Assembly (NCBI RefSeq): GCF_018327705.1
Contig: NZ_BNEM01000001.1
Coordinates: 558,001 to 622,000, forward strand
From: Catellatospora sp. TT07R-123
Lineage (GTDB): Bacteria > Actinomycetota > Actinomycetes > Mycobacteriales > Micromonosporaceae
Direction: 5' to 3'
Length of the DNA stretch: 64,000 nt
Shown one piece after another: positions 20,413 to 28,769 of this stretch. The translations under genes were made by a program, and so were the position numbers. How positions within the stretch are numbered: the first letter of the stretch is position 1; the number at the start of each line of letters is the position of its first letter. Under the pieces are notes generated by a model, which saw only the letters and a list, made by a program, of their open reading frames with translations, had not been told where the DNA came from and made no database searches.

Positions 20413-21288
20413 GTGGAGCTGCGCGACATCGAGATCTTCCTGGCCCTGGCCGAAGAGCTCCACTTCGGGCGTACGGCCGAACGCCTCCACGTGTCCCAGG
20501 CGCGGATCAGCCAGTCGATCAAACAGCAGGAGCGCCGGATCGGCGGTGCCCTGTTCGAGCGGACCAGCCGCAGCGTGCGGCTCACCCCGCTCGGCGAGCG
20601 GCTGCGCGACCGGCTCGACGCGGGCTACCGCGAGATCATGGCAGCCATCGGCGAGGCCACCGCCGCCGCCCGCGGACAGGCCGGCACCCTGACCATCGGC
20701 ACCTTCGACACCCACCACCGGGAGATCGCGGCCGTCCTCGACCTGTTCCGGCAGCGGCATCCGCGATGCGAACTGCGCATGCGCGAGATCCTCCCCTCCG
20801 ACCCGTTCGGCGGGCTGCGCTCGGGCCGGGTCGACATCGGCCTGCTCTGGTTGCCCGTCCGCGAACCCGACCTCACCGTCGGGCCGCAGCTGTACACCGA
20901 GCGGCTGGTGCTGGCCGTCTCCTCCGCCCATCCGCTGGCCGGCCGGGACCGAGTCGAGATGGAGGACCTCGGCGACCACCCGGTGGTGGACCTGGAGGGG
21001 CCTGTCCCGGACTACGTGTGGCAGGAGCACACCCCGGCCGTGACACCGTCCGGGCGGCCCATCCGGCGCGGCACCACCGCGGCCACGTTGGAGGAGGCTC
21101 TCACGGCGATCGGCGCCGGCAGCGTCGTGTCGCCCGTCGGGTCGTACGCGGCCGCCTCCCGGCAGCGTGGCGACCTCGCCTTCCTGCCCATCACCGACGG
21201 CCCGATCCTGCGGTACGCCCCCGTGTGGCGCAGCGCCGCGGAGACCCCGCTGGTCCGCGCCTTCGCCCACGCCGCCGCAGGCGGCTGA
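20413..21288 (+). CDS. LysR-family transcriptional regulator
   Basis: A 291-residue LysR-type regulator. The winged helix at residues 1-60 shows LRDIEIFLALAEELHFGRTA, LHVSQARISQSIKQQE and LFERTSRSVRLT. The substrate-binding domain covers about 90-290 with GTLTIGTFDTH and DIGLLWLPVREPDL. GTG start with GGAGGGAGG upstream. It is divergent from the CHAP amidase gene, the usual geometry for LysR regulators and their targets, so it may control that gene. Confidence 0.9.
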   Translation: MELRDIEIFLALAEELHFGRTAERLHVSQARISQSIKQQERRIGGALFERTSRSVRLTPLGERLRDRLDAGYREIMAAIGEATAAARGQAGTLTIGTFDTHHREIAAVLDLFRQRHPRCELRMREILPSDPFGGLRSGRVDIGLLWLPVREPDLTVGPQLYTERLVLAVSSAHPLAGRDRVEMEDLGDHPVVDLEGPVPDYVWQEHTPAVTPSGRPIRRGTTAATLEEALTAIGAGSVVSPVGSYAAASRQRGDLAFLPITDGPILRYAPVWRSAAETPLVRAFAHAAAGG

Positions 21289-21549
21289 CCTGAGTCGTAC
21301 CGCTGGACCTGCCGACCCAGGCCCCGGCTCCGCGCGTCAGGCAGCTCCCGGAGCGGCCAGCGCGAGCAGACGGCCACCCTGGTCAGCCAGCCACTGCAAC
21401 GGCAGCACGCTGCCGCAGCTGGTCGCCCGGACATGGCAGATCCCGCGAAGTTCCGGGCAATGACCGGGTACCGGGCCAGGTCCCGAACACGCGGGCCCAT
21501 TTCAGCCATACGGCTGGCGGCGGTCTTCGTGACCGCTGAGTGGCGGCTA
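21289..21549. other. Intergenic region with no recognisable gene
   Basis: Lies between the LysR gene and the convergent STAND-TPR gene. No frame resembles a known protein and no strong hairpin is seen. Confidence 0.4.
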
Positions 21550-23916
21550 TCAAACCTGCTCGTAGAGGGCGGTGGCCTCGGCGACCCGACCCGCCACCCG
21601 ATAGGCGGAGGCGAGGTAGTTGCGGGAGGCCCGGGTGTGGGGGTGGTCATCGCCGAGCACCCGGAGGCGGTCGGCCAGGACCTGCTCGTAGAGGGCGGTG
21701 GCCTCGGCGACCCGACCCGCCACCCGGTAGGCGCCGGCAAGGTTGCTGCGGGAGGTCAGGGTGTTGGGGTGGTCGTTGCCGAGCACCCGGAGGCGGTCGG
21801 CCAGGACCTGCTCGTAGAGGGCGGTGGCCTCGGCGACCCGACCCGCCACCTGGTAAGCGCCGGCAAGGTTGCTGCGGGAGATCAGGGTGTCGGGGTGGTC
21901 GTCGCCGAGCACCCGCCGGTAGTCGGCCAGGACCTGCTCGAAGAGGGCGGTGGCCTCGGCGACCCGACCCGCCACCTGGTAAGCGACGGCGAGGTCGTTG
22001 CGGGAGGTCAGGGTGTTGGGGTGGTCGTCGCCGAGCACCCGCCGGTAGTCGGCCAGGACCTGCTCGAAGAGGGCGGTGGCCTCGGCGACCCGACCCGCCA
22101 CCCGGTAGGCGGAGGCGAGGTAGTTGCGGGAGATCAGGGTGTTGGGGTGGTCATCGCCGAGCACCCGGAGGCGGTCGGCCAGGACCTGCTCGAAGAGGGC
22201 GGTGGCCTCGGCGACCCGACCCGCCTCCTGGTAGGCGACGGCGAGGTTGTTTCGGGAGGTCAGGGTGTTGGGGTGGTCGTCGCCGAGCACCCGCCGACGG
22301 TCGGCCAGGACCTGCTCGAAGAGGGCGGTGGCCTCGGCGACCCGACCCGCCACCCGGTAGGCGACGGCAAGGTTGTGGCGGGAGGTCAGGGTGTCGGGGT
22401 GGTCCTCGCCGAGCGCACGACGGCGGTCGGCGAGGTTGCGGGACAGTATTGACACGGCGCCGGTCAGATCGCCCGCAGCCTCAAGCGCTCGGCCCATCCA
22501 GTCGGCCTGAACCAGTAGCAGCGCGGGAGGATCACCGGCCGAGTTCTCGCGAACCGCCAGCACGTGCCGGGTGAGTTCGTCGACCTCGGCTCGGCGCAGC
22601 GCTACCTGTGCCAGCGGCAGACCGTCGGTGAGGACGTCGAGCAGCTGCGACGCTGTGTCGGCGGCTTCGGCCAGGTGGGGATGCGCGTCGTCGGCGGAGG
22701 CGAGGTGTCGGACCACCCGCGCGGTCAGCCGGTGAACCACGACCACCACTCCATCGCCCGCGGCGCCGGCCGATCCGCTGAGCGTGACCAGCGACCAGCT
22801 CGCCAACACATCCAGCGCGGCCCGCACCCCGCCGGACAATCCCAACCCCGGCTCGCCCCGCACCAGCAGTCGGCGGCTCACACCGTCGGCCGACAACACC
22901 GACAGCACTCCGAGCAGCCGTTGCGCGTCACCGGAGGCGTCGGCCGCGCCGACACCGGCCATGCTCAGCATGGTCGCCTTCAACACCCCCGGATGAGACG
23001 CCCCGGACTCCTGCCGCAACGTCTCATCCAAACGCTCACCGGCCAACAACCCCAGATACCCCGCGTAGGACTCCCCGTTACGCGCCACATAGGCACCCGC
23101 CTGCGCCAGACCCAGCGGCAACCAACCCAACTCCCGACCCAACGCCACCGCGTCCGGACCGTCGGCCAGACCGGTCGTCTCGCGCAGGAACGCCCGCCCC
23201 TGCGCCTCGGTGAACACCCCCACCTCCACCACGGCGACCCCGTCCATCCGCAGGAACTCCCGCCGATTCGACGTGATCACCACCTTGACCCCGCCACGCG
23301 TGGGCAGCCACTCCCGCAGCGCCTGCGGATCGTCGACGTTGTCGAACACCACCAACCGCCGCACCCGACCGCCATCGCTGAGCCACCGCACCGCGAGCCC
23401 GGCCAGTACCTCCGGCGCATCGTCTGCACCGCCCAGGCCACGCGCCCGCGCCACCTGCGCCAGCCCCGCCACCGGACCCGACTCGGCGTTCAACCACGCC
23501 ACCAGATCGAACCCCGCCGCATCACACTCACGCGCCAACGCCGCCGCCAACTGCGTCTTACCCGCACCACGCTGCCCCGGCAACGCCACCAACGCCACTC
23601 GGCCACGACCACCCACAGCCCGACGCAGCGCGTTCATCTCACGCGATCGCGTCTGAAAGTGCGCCGCCGCCAGCGGGACCTGCCCCACCACCCGCGACGA
23701 CAACCCGACCACCGGCGGACCGCCCGCACCGTCGGCAGACCGCACCTTGCTGACGAGATCGGGAAGGAAGGCCATGACCAGAGCCGCAACCGCCGTCGAC
23801 ACGATCACCACCGGCGGCTTGTCGTCGGCGACCAGCGACCAGACAACGGTGGCGGTACCCACGCAGCACGCCACCGCGATCAACCCGTACTTGAACCACC
23901 GACGACCGGTCATCAC
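21550..23916 (-). CDS. Membrane-anchored STAND (NB-ARC) ATPase with TPR repeats
   Basis: A 788-residue protein. Two hydrophobic helices at the N-terminus (about residues 10-28 and 35-53) form a hairpin membrane anchor. The linker QVPLAAAHFQTRSREMNAL is the usual lead-in to an NB-ARC domain. The ATPase (about 95-330) has the P-loop ALPGQRGAGKTQ (Lys120) and Walker B RRLVVFDNVDD. After a helical region come seven 42-residue tetratricopeptide repeats of the type LGDDHPNTLTSRNNLAVAYQ; the protein stops 15 residues into an eighth. STAND ATPases oligomerise when their repeat domain senses a ligand; a membrane N-terminus suits a membrane-acting effector such as in antiphage signalling, but that role is inference. 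Start is GTG 23916 or ATG 23913, both without a strong ribosome-binding site. Confidence 0.85.
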   Translation of the reverse strand: MMTGRRWFKYGLIAVACCVGTATVVWSLVADDKPPVVIVSTAVAALVMAFLPDLVSKVRSADGAGGPPVVGLSSRVVGQVPLAAAHFQTRSREMNALRRAVGGRGRVALVALPGQRGAGKTQLAAALARECDAAGFDLVAWLNAESGPVAGLAQVARARGLGGADDAPEVLAGLAVRWLSDGGRVRRLVVFDNVDDPQALREWLPTRGGVKVVITSNRREFLRMDGVAVVEVGVFTEAQGRAFLRETTGLADGPDAVALGRELGWLPLGLAQAGAYVARNGESYAGYLGLLAGERLDETLRQESGASHPGVLKATMLSMAGVGAADASGDAQRLLGVLSVLSADGVSRRLLVRGEPGLGLSGGVRAALDVLASWSLVTLSGSAGAAGDGVVVVVHRLTARVVRHLASADDAHPHLAEAADTASQLLDVLTDGLPLAQVALRRAEVDELTRHVLAVRENSAGDPPALLLVQADWMGRALEAAGDLTGAVSILSRNLADRRRALGEDHPDTLTSRHNLAVAYRVAGRVAEATALFEQVLADRRRVLGDDHPNTLTSRNNLAVAYQEAGRVAEATALFEQVLADRLRVLGDDHPNTLISRNYLASAYRVAGRVAEATALFEQVLADYRRVLGDDHPNTLTSRNDLAVAYQVAGRVAEATALFEQVLADYRRVLGDDHPDTLISRSNLAGAYQVAGRVAEATALYEQVLADRLRVLGNDHPNTLTSRSNLAGAYRVAGRVAEATALYEQVLADRLRVLGDDHPHTRASRNYLASAYRVAGRVAEATALYEQV
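21553..22479 (-). repeat. 126-bp tandem repeat array within the TPR domain
   Basis: Seven 126-bp units plus a 45-bp partial unit, end to end (boundaries at 22354, 22228, 22102, 21976, 21850, 21724, 21598). The later six units are nearly identical in DNA as well as protein, differing at only a few positions such as the residue pairs RR/LR/YR and NN/NY/ND/SN. Confidence 0.95.
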
Positions 23917-24246
23917 CGCAATCTATCCACGGCCATCAACCCCGCACCACCGTCCGAACACCCCCGCCAGACCAACCGAGTGGGCTGGCGTCGCGGGTAA
24001 GGGCTGCCCGCCACTACGTAGGCAGAAAACAACCCTGACCGAAGACAAGATCCAGGCAATGTATGGGTTACGCAGCAGGCGAACTGGAATTCTCACAGGT
24101 AGCAGGCGCATTGCCGACTGGTCTTGAAAACCGCCTCCGATTCCCAGGAGACGGCGGCGCGGGTTGTTCTTGCAGACTTCGCTGTCGTCCACGCGCCCGA
24201 TGTCGGCGCGGTGCCTGGCGGCATTGACCGCAGCGGACGGCGCGCC
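23917..24246. other. Intergenic region, lower GC, no gene
   Basis: About 330 bases between two reverse-strand genes. It is less GC-rich than the flanks and contains GACTGGTCTTGAAAACCGCC near 24116, which looks like a tRNA-Ser(UGA) anticodon arm, but no acceptor stem, D arm or T arm could be built around it. Otherwise nothing recognisable. Confidence 0.4.
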
Positions 24247-25182
24247 TCACGCCCTACGGCTGGACGTGAGGATGTCGAGGAACCGCTGCGGGTCGTATCC
24301 CGTGATGATCGAGGTGTGCGTGCCGGTGGCGGGCCGAGCGCCCCACTCGTTGCCCGCCCTGTAGATCTCCACCTGCGCCCAGGTGCCGACGCCTCGGTCG
24401 ATCGCGCAGCAGGCAGCGAGCGGATCGTGGAATTTCTTGCCGTCCGGGTGGTGAGCGAGGTAGTCCCCCATCATGCGGTGGATCAGCCCCAGGGCGGGAT
24501 TGCGGTGGGCCACGGCACCAACGTGTTCGTGCAGATCCTGGTCGTACACCACGCCGTGGCACACGTTCTTGGACACGAACCAGCGTTCCCGGATGCCCGG
24601 ATACGCCAACGCGGCCAATGCCGCACGTCGGTCGCCGTTGAGGTTGTAGGTGGGGCAGGTGGCGAGGCCGCGGAACTTGGGGAGCTGCCGGCTCGCCGGA
24701 ACCACTCCCTCACCGGCGAATCCGCCCTGCGCCACCAGTGTGCCCAGGCGCAGGCGGCCACCGGCGATCGCCGCGCCCAGGTTCTTCAACGGCGCCCCGC
24801 ACACCAGCGTCGTCTGCTCGTCGCAGACCTCTGCCAGCACCTGCCCGCCGGGTTCGGCGTCCGACGACGGCGCCACCTCGCCCAGGACGCGGTAGTGCCA
24901 GGGCGACACGCACGCCTTGGGGTGCGCGAGGTTGTACGCGCCGATCCGTACGTCGGTACGTCCCAGCAGCGCCAGCCCGTGGCGTACGACACCGATCTGG
25001 GCCGGCGAACCAGGGGTGACCGTCACCGCCCGCAGGTTCACCTCGGGATGCCCCGCCAGCAGCAGCAGGGTCAGAAAGTCGTCGGGATCGCCGGTCTCCA
25101 TGTCCCACACCACGTCGAGCACTAAATGATCACACCGTGTCGGCTGGGCGATGTCCATCGATTTGCCGGGCGCACGAGGCAT
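24247..25182 (-). CDS. Nucleoside hydrolase-family protein
   Basis: A 311-residue protein of the inosine/uridine-preferring nucleoside hydrolase fold, which binds calcium and splits ribosides into base and sugar. The N-terminal metal motif is WDMETGDPDDFLTLLLL, a variant of the canonical DTDPGIDDALA; further family marks are YNLNGDRRAALAAL and the metal-binding FHDPLAACCAI near residue 250. The spacing in the first motif (Asp, Glu-Thr, Gly, Asp-Pro-Asp-Asp) is altered, so the substrate may not be an ordinary nucleoside. ATG at 25182 or at 25158 could be the start. It lies 24 bases after the NmrA-like gene, so it probably belongs to the same operon. Confidence 0.82.
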   Translation of the reverse strand: MPRAPGKSMDIAQPTRCDHLVLDVVWDMETGDPDDFLTLLLLAGHPEVNLRAVTVTPGSPAQIGVVRHGLALLGRTDVRIGAYNLAHPKACVSPWHYRVLGEVAPSSDAEPGGQVLAEVCDEQTTLVCGAPLKNLGAAIAGGRLRLGTLVAQGGFAGEGVVPASRQLPKFRGLATCPTYNLNGDRRAALAALAYPGIRERWFVSKNVCHGVVYDQDLHEHVGAVAHRNPALGLIHRMMGDYLAHHPDGKKFHDPLAACCAIDRGVGTWAQVEIYRAGNEWGARPATGTHTSIITGYDPQRFLDILTSSRRA

Positions 25183-25206
25183 GGCCGACGGGGCGGGCGC
25201 CCTGCC

Positions 25207-25956
25207 TCAGCGCCGCTGATCGGCCAGCCACTGGTCGAATGTGGTGGGTGCGATCTCCGCGTCTGGCGCGGGCAGCAGGGCGTCACCGGCCGCGGTCTCG
25301 TCGAAGATGCCGCTGTGCCAGGTCGGCACCAGCCGGATGGAGGCGCCCTGAGCGGTCAGTGTGCGCCGGGCCATGTCGATCAGGTCCTGCGGTTCGGGTC
25401 CGGCGATGTCGCGGTGTCGTCCCTGCGGGCTGCCTGCGGCGATCCGGGCGAGGATGTCGGCGACGTCGGCGGGAGCGATCGGCTGCATCAGCAGTGGCGG
25501 CAGTTCCGCGGCCCCGGCGCGCTCCATCCAACCGGCGGCCATGGCCGGGAAGTCGTGGAACTGCGTCGCGGGCACGATGGTGTACGGGATCGGCCCCGCC
25601 TCGACTGCGGCCTCCTGCGCGCGTTTGCCCGCCATGTGGGCGTTGCCGCGCACGGTGCGCACCCGGGCGATGGACAGCAGGACGTGGTGACCCACCCCGG
25701 CGCGCTGCTCGGCGGCGAGCAGGTTGGCCGTCGCGGTGGTGAAGAAGCCGACGGCTTCGGTCTCGTCGACGGTGTTGGTGCTGGTGGTGTCGATGACCGT
25801 GTCGACTCCGGCCAGGGCTTCGTCCAGGCCGACGCCGGCGATGACGTCGATGCCGTCGGCACGGCTGACGGGCACGATGTCGTGCCCGTCGCGTCGCAGG
25901 GCGGCGACGGTCAGGGAGCCGATCCGTCCGGTGGCTCCGATGACTGCTACTCGCAT
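25207..25956 (-). CDS. NmrA/SDR-like NAD(P)-binding protein
   Basis: A 249-residue atypical short-chain dehydrogenase-like protein. The dinucleotide-binding loop is VIGATGRIGSLTVAAL at residues 5-20; there is no YxxxK catalytic pair, as in NmrA-type sensors and quinone oxidoreductase 2-type enzymes. AGAGGAG lies eight bases before the ATG. It follows the second NmrA-like gene (stop 26005) by 48 bases on the same strand. The cluster faces a MarR-type regulator gene, suggesting induction by quinones, electrophiles or organic peroxides. Confidence 0.87.
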   Translation of the reverse strand: MRVAVIGATGRIGSLTVAALRRDGHDIVPVSRADGIDVIAGVGLDEALAGVDTVIDTTSTNTVDETEAVGFFTTATANLLAAEQRAGVGHHVLLSIARVRTVRGNAHMAGKRAQEAAVEAGPIPYTIVPATQFHDFPAMAAGWMERAGAAELPPLLMQPIAPADVADILARIAAGSPQGRHRDIAGPEPQDLIDMARRTLTAQGASIRLVPTWHSGIFDETAAGDALLPAPDAEIAPTTFDQWLADQRR

Positions 25957-26004
25957 TTCAGCGCTCCTCTGGTACCTACGTGGATTCTTGAGCGTCGTCG
26001 CGTC

Positions 26005-26910
26005 TCAGCCGAGGTAGAACTCCCTGCGGGCCGCGACGAATGCCTCGATCGTCTGGGCCGGCAGACCTGTGACCCGTGCGACGTCGTCGGAGGTGCGGTC
26101 GTAGCGGTTCTCGCGGTGCAGGCGGGCCATGGTGGCGATGTGCTCCTCGGTGTGCGGCGGCAGCCCGGCCTTGGCCAGGACCTCGGTTCGCCACCAGGCG
26201 AGGGGGACGTCGGTGTACGTCACCGGGCGGCCCAGCGCTCTGGAGAACTGCTCGGCAAGCTCGGTCAGGTCGACCGAGCTGGGCCCGGTCAGCTCATAGA
26301 CGTGGCCGACGTGACCTGAAGGGTCGCGAAGGACGGTGGCGACCACTCTCGCGACGTCGTCCACGGCGACCGGCGAGGTGCGACCCGTTCCGAACGGCAG
26401 CGCGATCGTGCCGTTCTTCCTGATCGACTGCGCGGCCAGGGTGGTGAACAGCGGATTGTCGAGGAACGAGGTCGGCCGGATGTGGACCACGGGCAGGCCC
26501 GACCAGTTGAACACCTGCTCGGCCAGCCAGTGCAGCCGCTGCTGGTGCGACTCGGCGGTGCTGGTGGCGGTCATCTGGGACACCGTCATCTGGGACATGT
26601 CCACCAGGCAGTCCAGCCCGCCGTACTCGCGTGCGACGCTGGCCACGACGGTCGCGGCCAGCAGGTGGTCGGGCGAGACCGGCATGGCGAAGTAGAGGCG
26701 CCTGGCGCCGTCGACGGCGGGCGCGACGGTCTCGGGCCGGGTCAGGTCGCCGAGGACGACCTCCGCCCCGAGCGTACGCAGCTGCGCGGCCCGGTCGTCG
26801 TCGCGGCGGACCATCGCGCGGACCGGCACGTCCCGCGCGCGCAGCAGTTCGACCACCGCGCGTCCCACCCCGCCGGCGTTGGCGACAAGGACGAGTTCAC
26901 TGTCAGCCAT
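26005..26910 (-). CDS. NmrA-family NAD(P)H-binding protein
   Basis: A 301-residue protein whose ATG at 26910 has a perfect AGGAGGT seven bases upstream. The N-terminal Rossmann fold opens LVLVANAGGVGRAVVELLRA, with GGVG replacing the usual GATG. HIRPTSFLDNP, GRTSPVAVDDVARVVA and TGPSSVDLTELAEQ are typical of the NmrA/HSCARG group, which acts as redox sensors or quinone reductases. The C-terminal helical part, GLPPHTEEHIATMARLHRE, matches the SDR-family enzymes common in actinobacterial detoxification clusters. First of two related genes in tandem, downstream of the VOC gene. Confidence 0.88.
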   Translation of the reverse strand: MADSELVLVANAGGVGRAVVELLRARDVPVRAMVRRDDDRAAQLRTLGAEVVLGDLTRPETVAPAVDGARRLYFAMPVSPDHLLAATVVASVAREYGGLDCLVDMSQMTVSQMTATSTAESHQQRLHWLAEQVFNWSGLPVVHIRPTSFLDNPLFTTLAAQSIRKNGTIALPFGTGRTSPVAVDDVARVVATVLRDPSGHVGHVYELTGPSSVDLTELAEQFSRALGRPVTYTDVPLAWWRTEVLAKAGLPPHTEEHIATMARLHRENRYDRTSDDVARVTGLPAQTIEAFVAARREFYLG

Positions 26911-26993
26911 CAGTTGACCTCCTGAGTCAATGCAATCGAAGCTCAAACGGACGGGCGGGCTGTCGCAGTTCGGCGGTCTGCCCGTCCAACCTG

Positions 26994-27464
26994 TCAACGG
27001 CCGGGAGCGCGTTTCGCGACCTCCTGGAGCACCCAGCCGTTGCCGTCGGGGTCGCGGAACGTGCTGAAGGAGCCGTAACTGGCACGATCAGGGCGCGGTC
27101 CGGGGACCCTCGCCTGGTCGGCGTGGTGGACGACGGCTCCGCGATCGTGGCCGTGATAGAAGATCCCGCCCGCGTCGTGGAACACCTCGCCCACCTGGAT
27201 GCCGCGCGCGAGGAGTTCCGCACGCGCCTGCTCGATGTCGGGGACGACGAGGTACAGGCCCTGTACGGAGCCTGGTGCGGCCGAGGTGAGGCCCTGGCCG
27301 AAGATGATCGAGCAGGCGGATCCGGGCGGGGTGAGGTGCACCGCGCGCCAGTCGTCGCCTACCGCCCGGTCGAGGTCCAGGCGGAACCCCGCCGTCTCGT
27401 AGAAGGCCTTGGCCCGATCGACGTCGGAGACCGGCAGCACGATGAGTTCGAGCTTCAGATTCAT
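26994..27464 (-). CDS. VOC-family (glyoxalase-like) protein
   Basis: A 156-residue vicinal oxygen chelate protein with two beta-alpha-beta modules: LELIVLPVSDVDRAKAFYET starts the first, GLYLVVPDIEQARAELLARG the second, and SFSTFRDPDGNGWVLQEV ends it with the metal-site Glu. Such proteins are isomerases, dioxygenases or antibiotic-binding proteins; this subgroup resembles actinobacterial glyoxalase/bleomycin resistance-like proteins. AAGAAGG precedes the ATG. It is the first gene of the reverse-strand operon divergent from the MarR gene and so the likely main target of that regulator. Confidence 0.9.
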   Translation of the reverse strand: MNLKLELIVLPVSDVDRAKAFYETAGFRLDLDRAVGDDWRAVHLTPPGSACSIIFGQGLTSAAPGSVQGLYLVVPDIEQARAELLARGIQVGEVFHDAGGIFYHGHDRGAVVHHADQARVPGPRPDRASYGSFSTFRDPDGNGWVLQEVAKRAPGR

Positions 27465-27541
27465 GATCCTTCTTCCTGGCGCCGGGCATCCGGCTTTCGG
27501 TCGGCCGTTTCCGCAGTTCGGAAGCCTGGCCGAGGTGATAC

Positions 27542-27553
27542 GAGCATATGCTC
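27542..27553. promoter_or_regulatory. Probable MarR operator
   Basis: GAGCATATGCTC, a perfect 12-bp palindrome with an AT-rich flank, midway between the divergent VOC and MarR genes. Its length and position fit a MarR-dimer site controlling both transcripts. Confidence 0.65.
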
Positions 27554-27677
27554 ATATTTTCGGCGTCGACAAGGTGCCTCCGGTCACCCTCGGACAGCCG
27601 AGCCCCCCGCGACGATCGCGCCCGAGGGATCGGCGCAGCTGCTCCTATCCTTGAACCCGGACCCGGAGGAGGCGAGG

Positions 27678-28124
27678 ATGACCGAGGCGGCGAACGTCGA
27701 ACTCTGCAACAACCTGGCGCTGCGCAAGGCAGCCCGCTACCTCGGTTCGACCTACGACAAGGCGCTCGCGCCGGTGGGTCTGCGCGCCACCCAGTTCAGC
27801 ATCCTGCAGAAGCTCAGCGAGCGCGAAGAGATGACGATCGGCGGACTCGCCGACACGATCGCCATGGACCGCACGACCATGGCCACGAACCTGAAGCCGC
27901 TCGTCCGGGAACGCCTGGTGACCGTCGAGCCGTCCGCCGCCGACCGCCGCGCCCGCATCGTGAAGATCACTCCGGACGGGCTCGCCCGCATGAGAGCCGG
28001 CCTGCCGCTGTGGCAGGAGGTCCAGGCGCGGTTCGAGGGCGCATTCGGCGCCGCCGACGCGGCACGGTTGCGCACGTCCCTCGAAGCCGTCCTGCACACC
28101 GGCTTCCAGCCCTGGGCCGAGTGA
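27678..28124 (+). CDS. MarR-family transcriptional regulator
   Basis: A 148-residue winged-helix regulator. GGAGGAGG precedes the ATG. The recognition region is MTIGGLADTIAMDRTTMATN with wing VEPSAADRRARIVKITPDG. Cys10 in VELCNNLALRKAARYLG sits in the N-terminal dimerisation helix, where several redox-sensing MarR members carry their reactive cysteine. It is divergent from the VOC-NmrA-NmrA-nucleoside hydrolase operon with a perfect palindrome in the shared promoter region, so it very likely represses both that operon and itself and releases on an electrophile or phenolic ligand (inference). Confidence 0.92.
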   Translation: MTEAANVELCNNLALRKAARYLGSTYDKALAPVGLRATQFSILQKLSEREEMTIGGLADTIAMDRTTMATNLKPLVRERLVTVEPSAADRRARIVKITPDGLARMRAGLPLWQEVQARFEGAFGAADAARLRTSLEAVLHTGFQPWAE

Positions 28125-28184
28125 ACGCCGACAACAGCCCCGGCCGCTTCCCCACGTGGCATACGGTGGCGGAGGAGGCACAGC

Positions 28185-28574
28185 GTGACGTACATGGGCA
28201 ACCCTTACTACCCGTTGTGGCTGGACAACCTGGCCGACGACGTCACCCTGGAGGGCGCGGCCATGCAGGGCGTCCTGCACGGCGCGCAGGCCGTCCGCAC
28301 GCTCGTGGTCGCCGCCCGTGAGCTGTACGCGAACCAGGAGTTCAGCTTCGTCGGCGATTACGGCGACAACGGGTTCATCGAGGATTACTCCTGCCAGATC
28401 CGCGGGGAGCCCACCAGCGTCGTGGTCACCATCGCCCGTGACAGCGCCGGGCGAGCCGAGCGAATCGTGGTGAACCACCGGCCACGCAGTTCGGTGCTGC
28501 TCTTCGCCCGCCTGATGGGCGAGCGGTTCGCCGGCACCCCCATCGGCGAACACTTCATCACCGATCAGCCCTGA
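28185..28574 (+). CDS. NTF2/SnoaL-like domain protein
   Basis: A 129-residue protein with GTG start and GGAGGAGG upstream. The sequence pattern of an N-terminal helix region, LADDVTLEGAAMQGVLHG, GAQAVRTLVVAARELY and a beta-rich C-terminal half (FSFVGDYGDNGFIEDYSC, SVVVTIARDSAGRAERIVV) is that of the nuclear transport factor 2-like fold used by SnoaL-type cyclases, isomerases and many binding proteins. Function unknown. It starts 60 bases after the MarR gene on the same strand. Confidence 0.7.
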   Translation: MTYMGNPYYPLWLDNLADDVTLEGAAMQGVLHGAQAVRTLVVAARELYANQEFSFVGDYGDNGFIEDYSCQIRGEPTSVVVTIARDSAGRAERIVVNHRPRSSVLLFARLMGERFAGTPIGEHFITDQP

Positions 28575-28769
28575 CCGGGTGTCCCAGCGCCAGATCACCA
28601 TGTCCGTCAAGAACCTCAGCGGGGTCACCTGCTCCCGATCGCGCATACCGATCACGATGACCCGCACGTCACGCTCTAATGTGGTGCCGGGTTGCGCCTG
28701 CCCGTCTCACCTGGCCGCTTTCCGGCGGCTGCGCGGGTGGTCTGCTCACCCGCGGAACGGGGGGACCAG

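Noticed and set aside
21433-22452. A repetitive forward-strand frame (GGGLGDPTRH-type repeats) over the TPR array
   Set aside because: It is the antisense of the 126-bp repeats; the reverse strand gives proper TPR sequence continuous with an NB-ARC domain.
21553-22479. CRISPR-like periodic repeats
   Set aside because: The units are 126 bp, contiguous with no unique spacers, and encode TPRs in frame.
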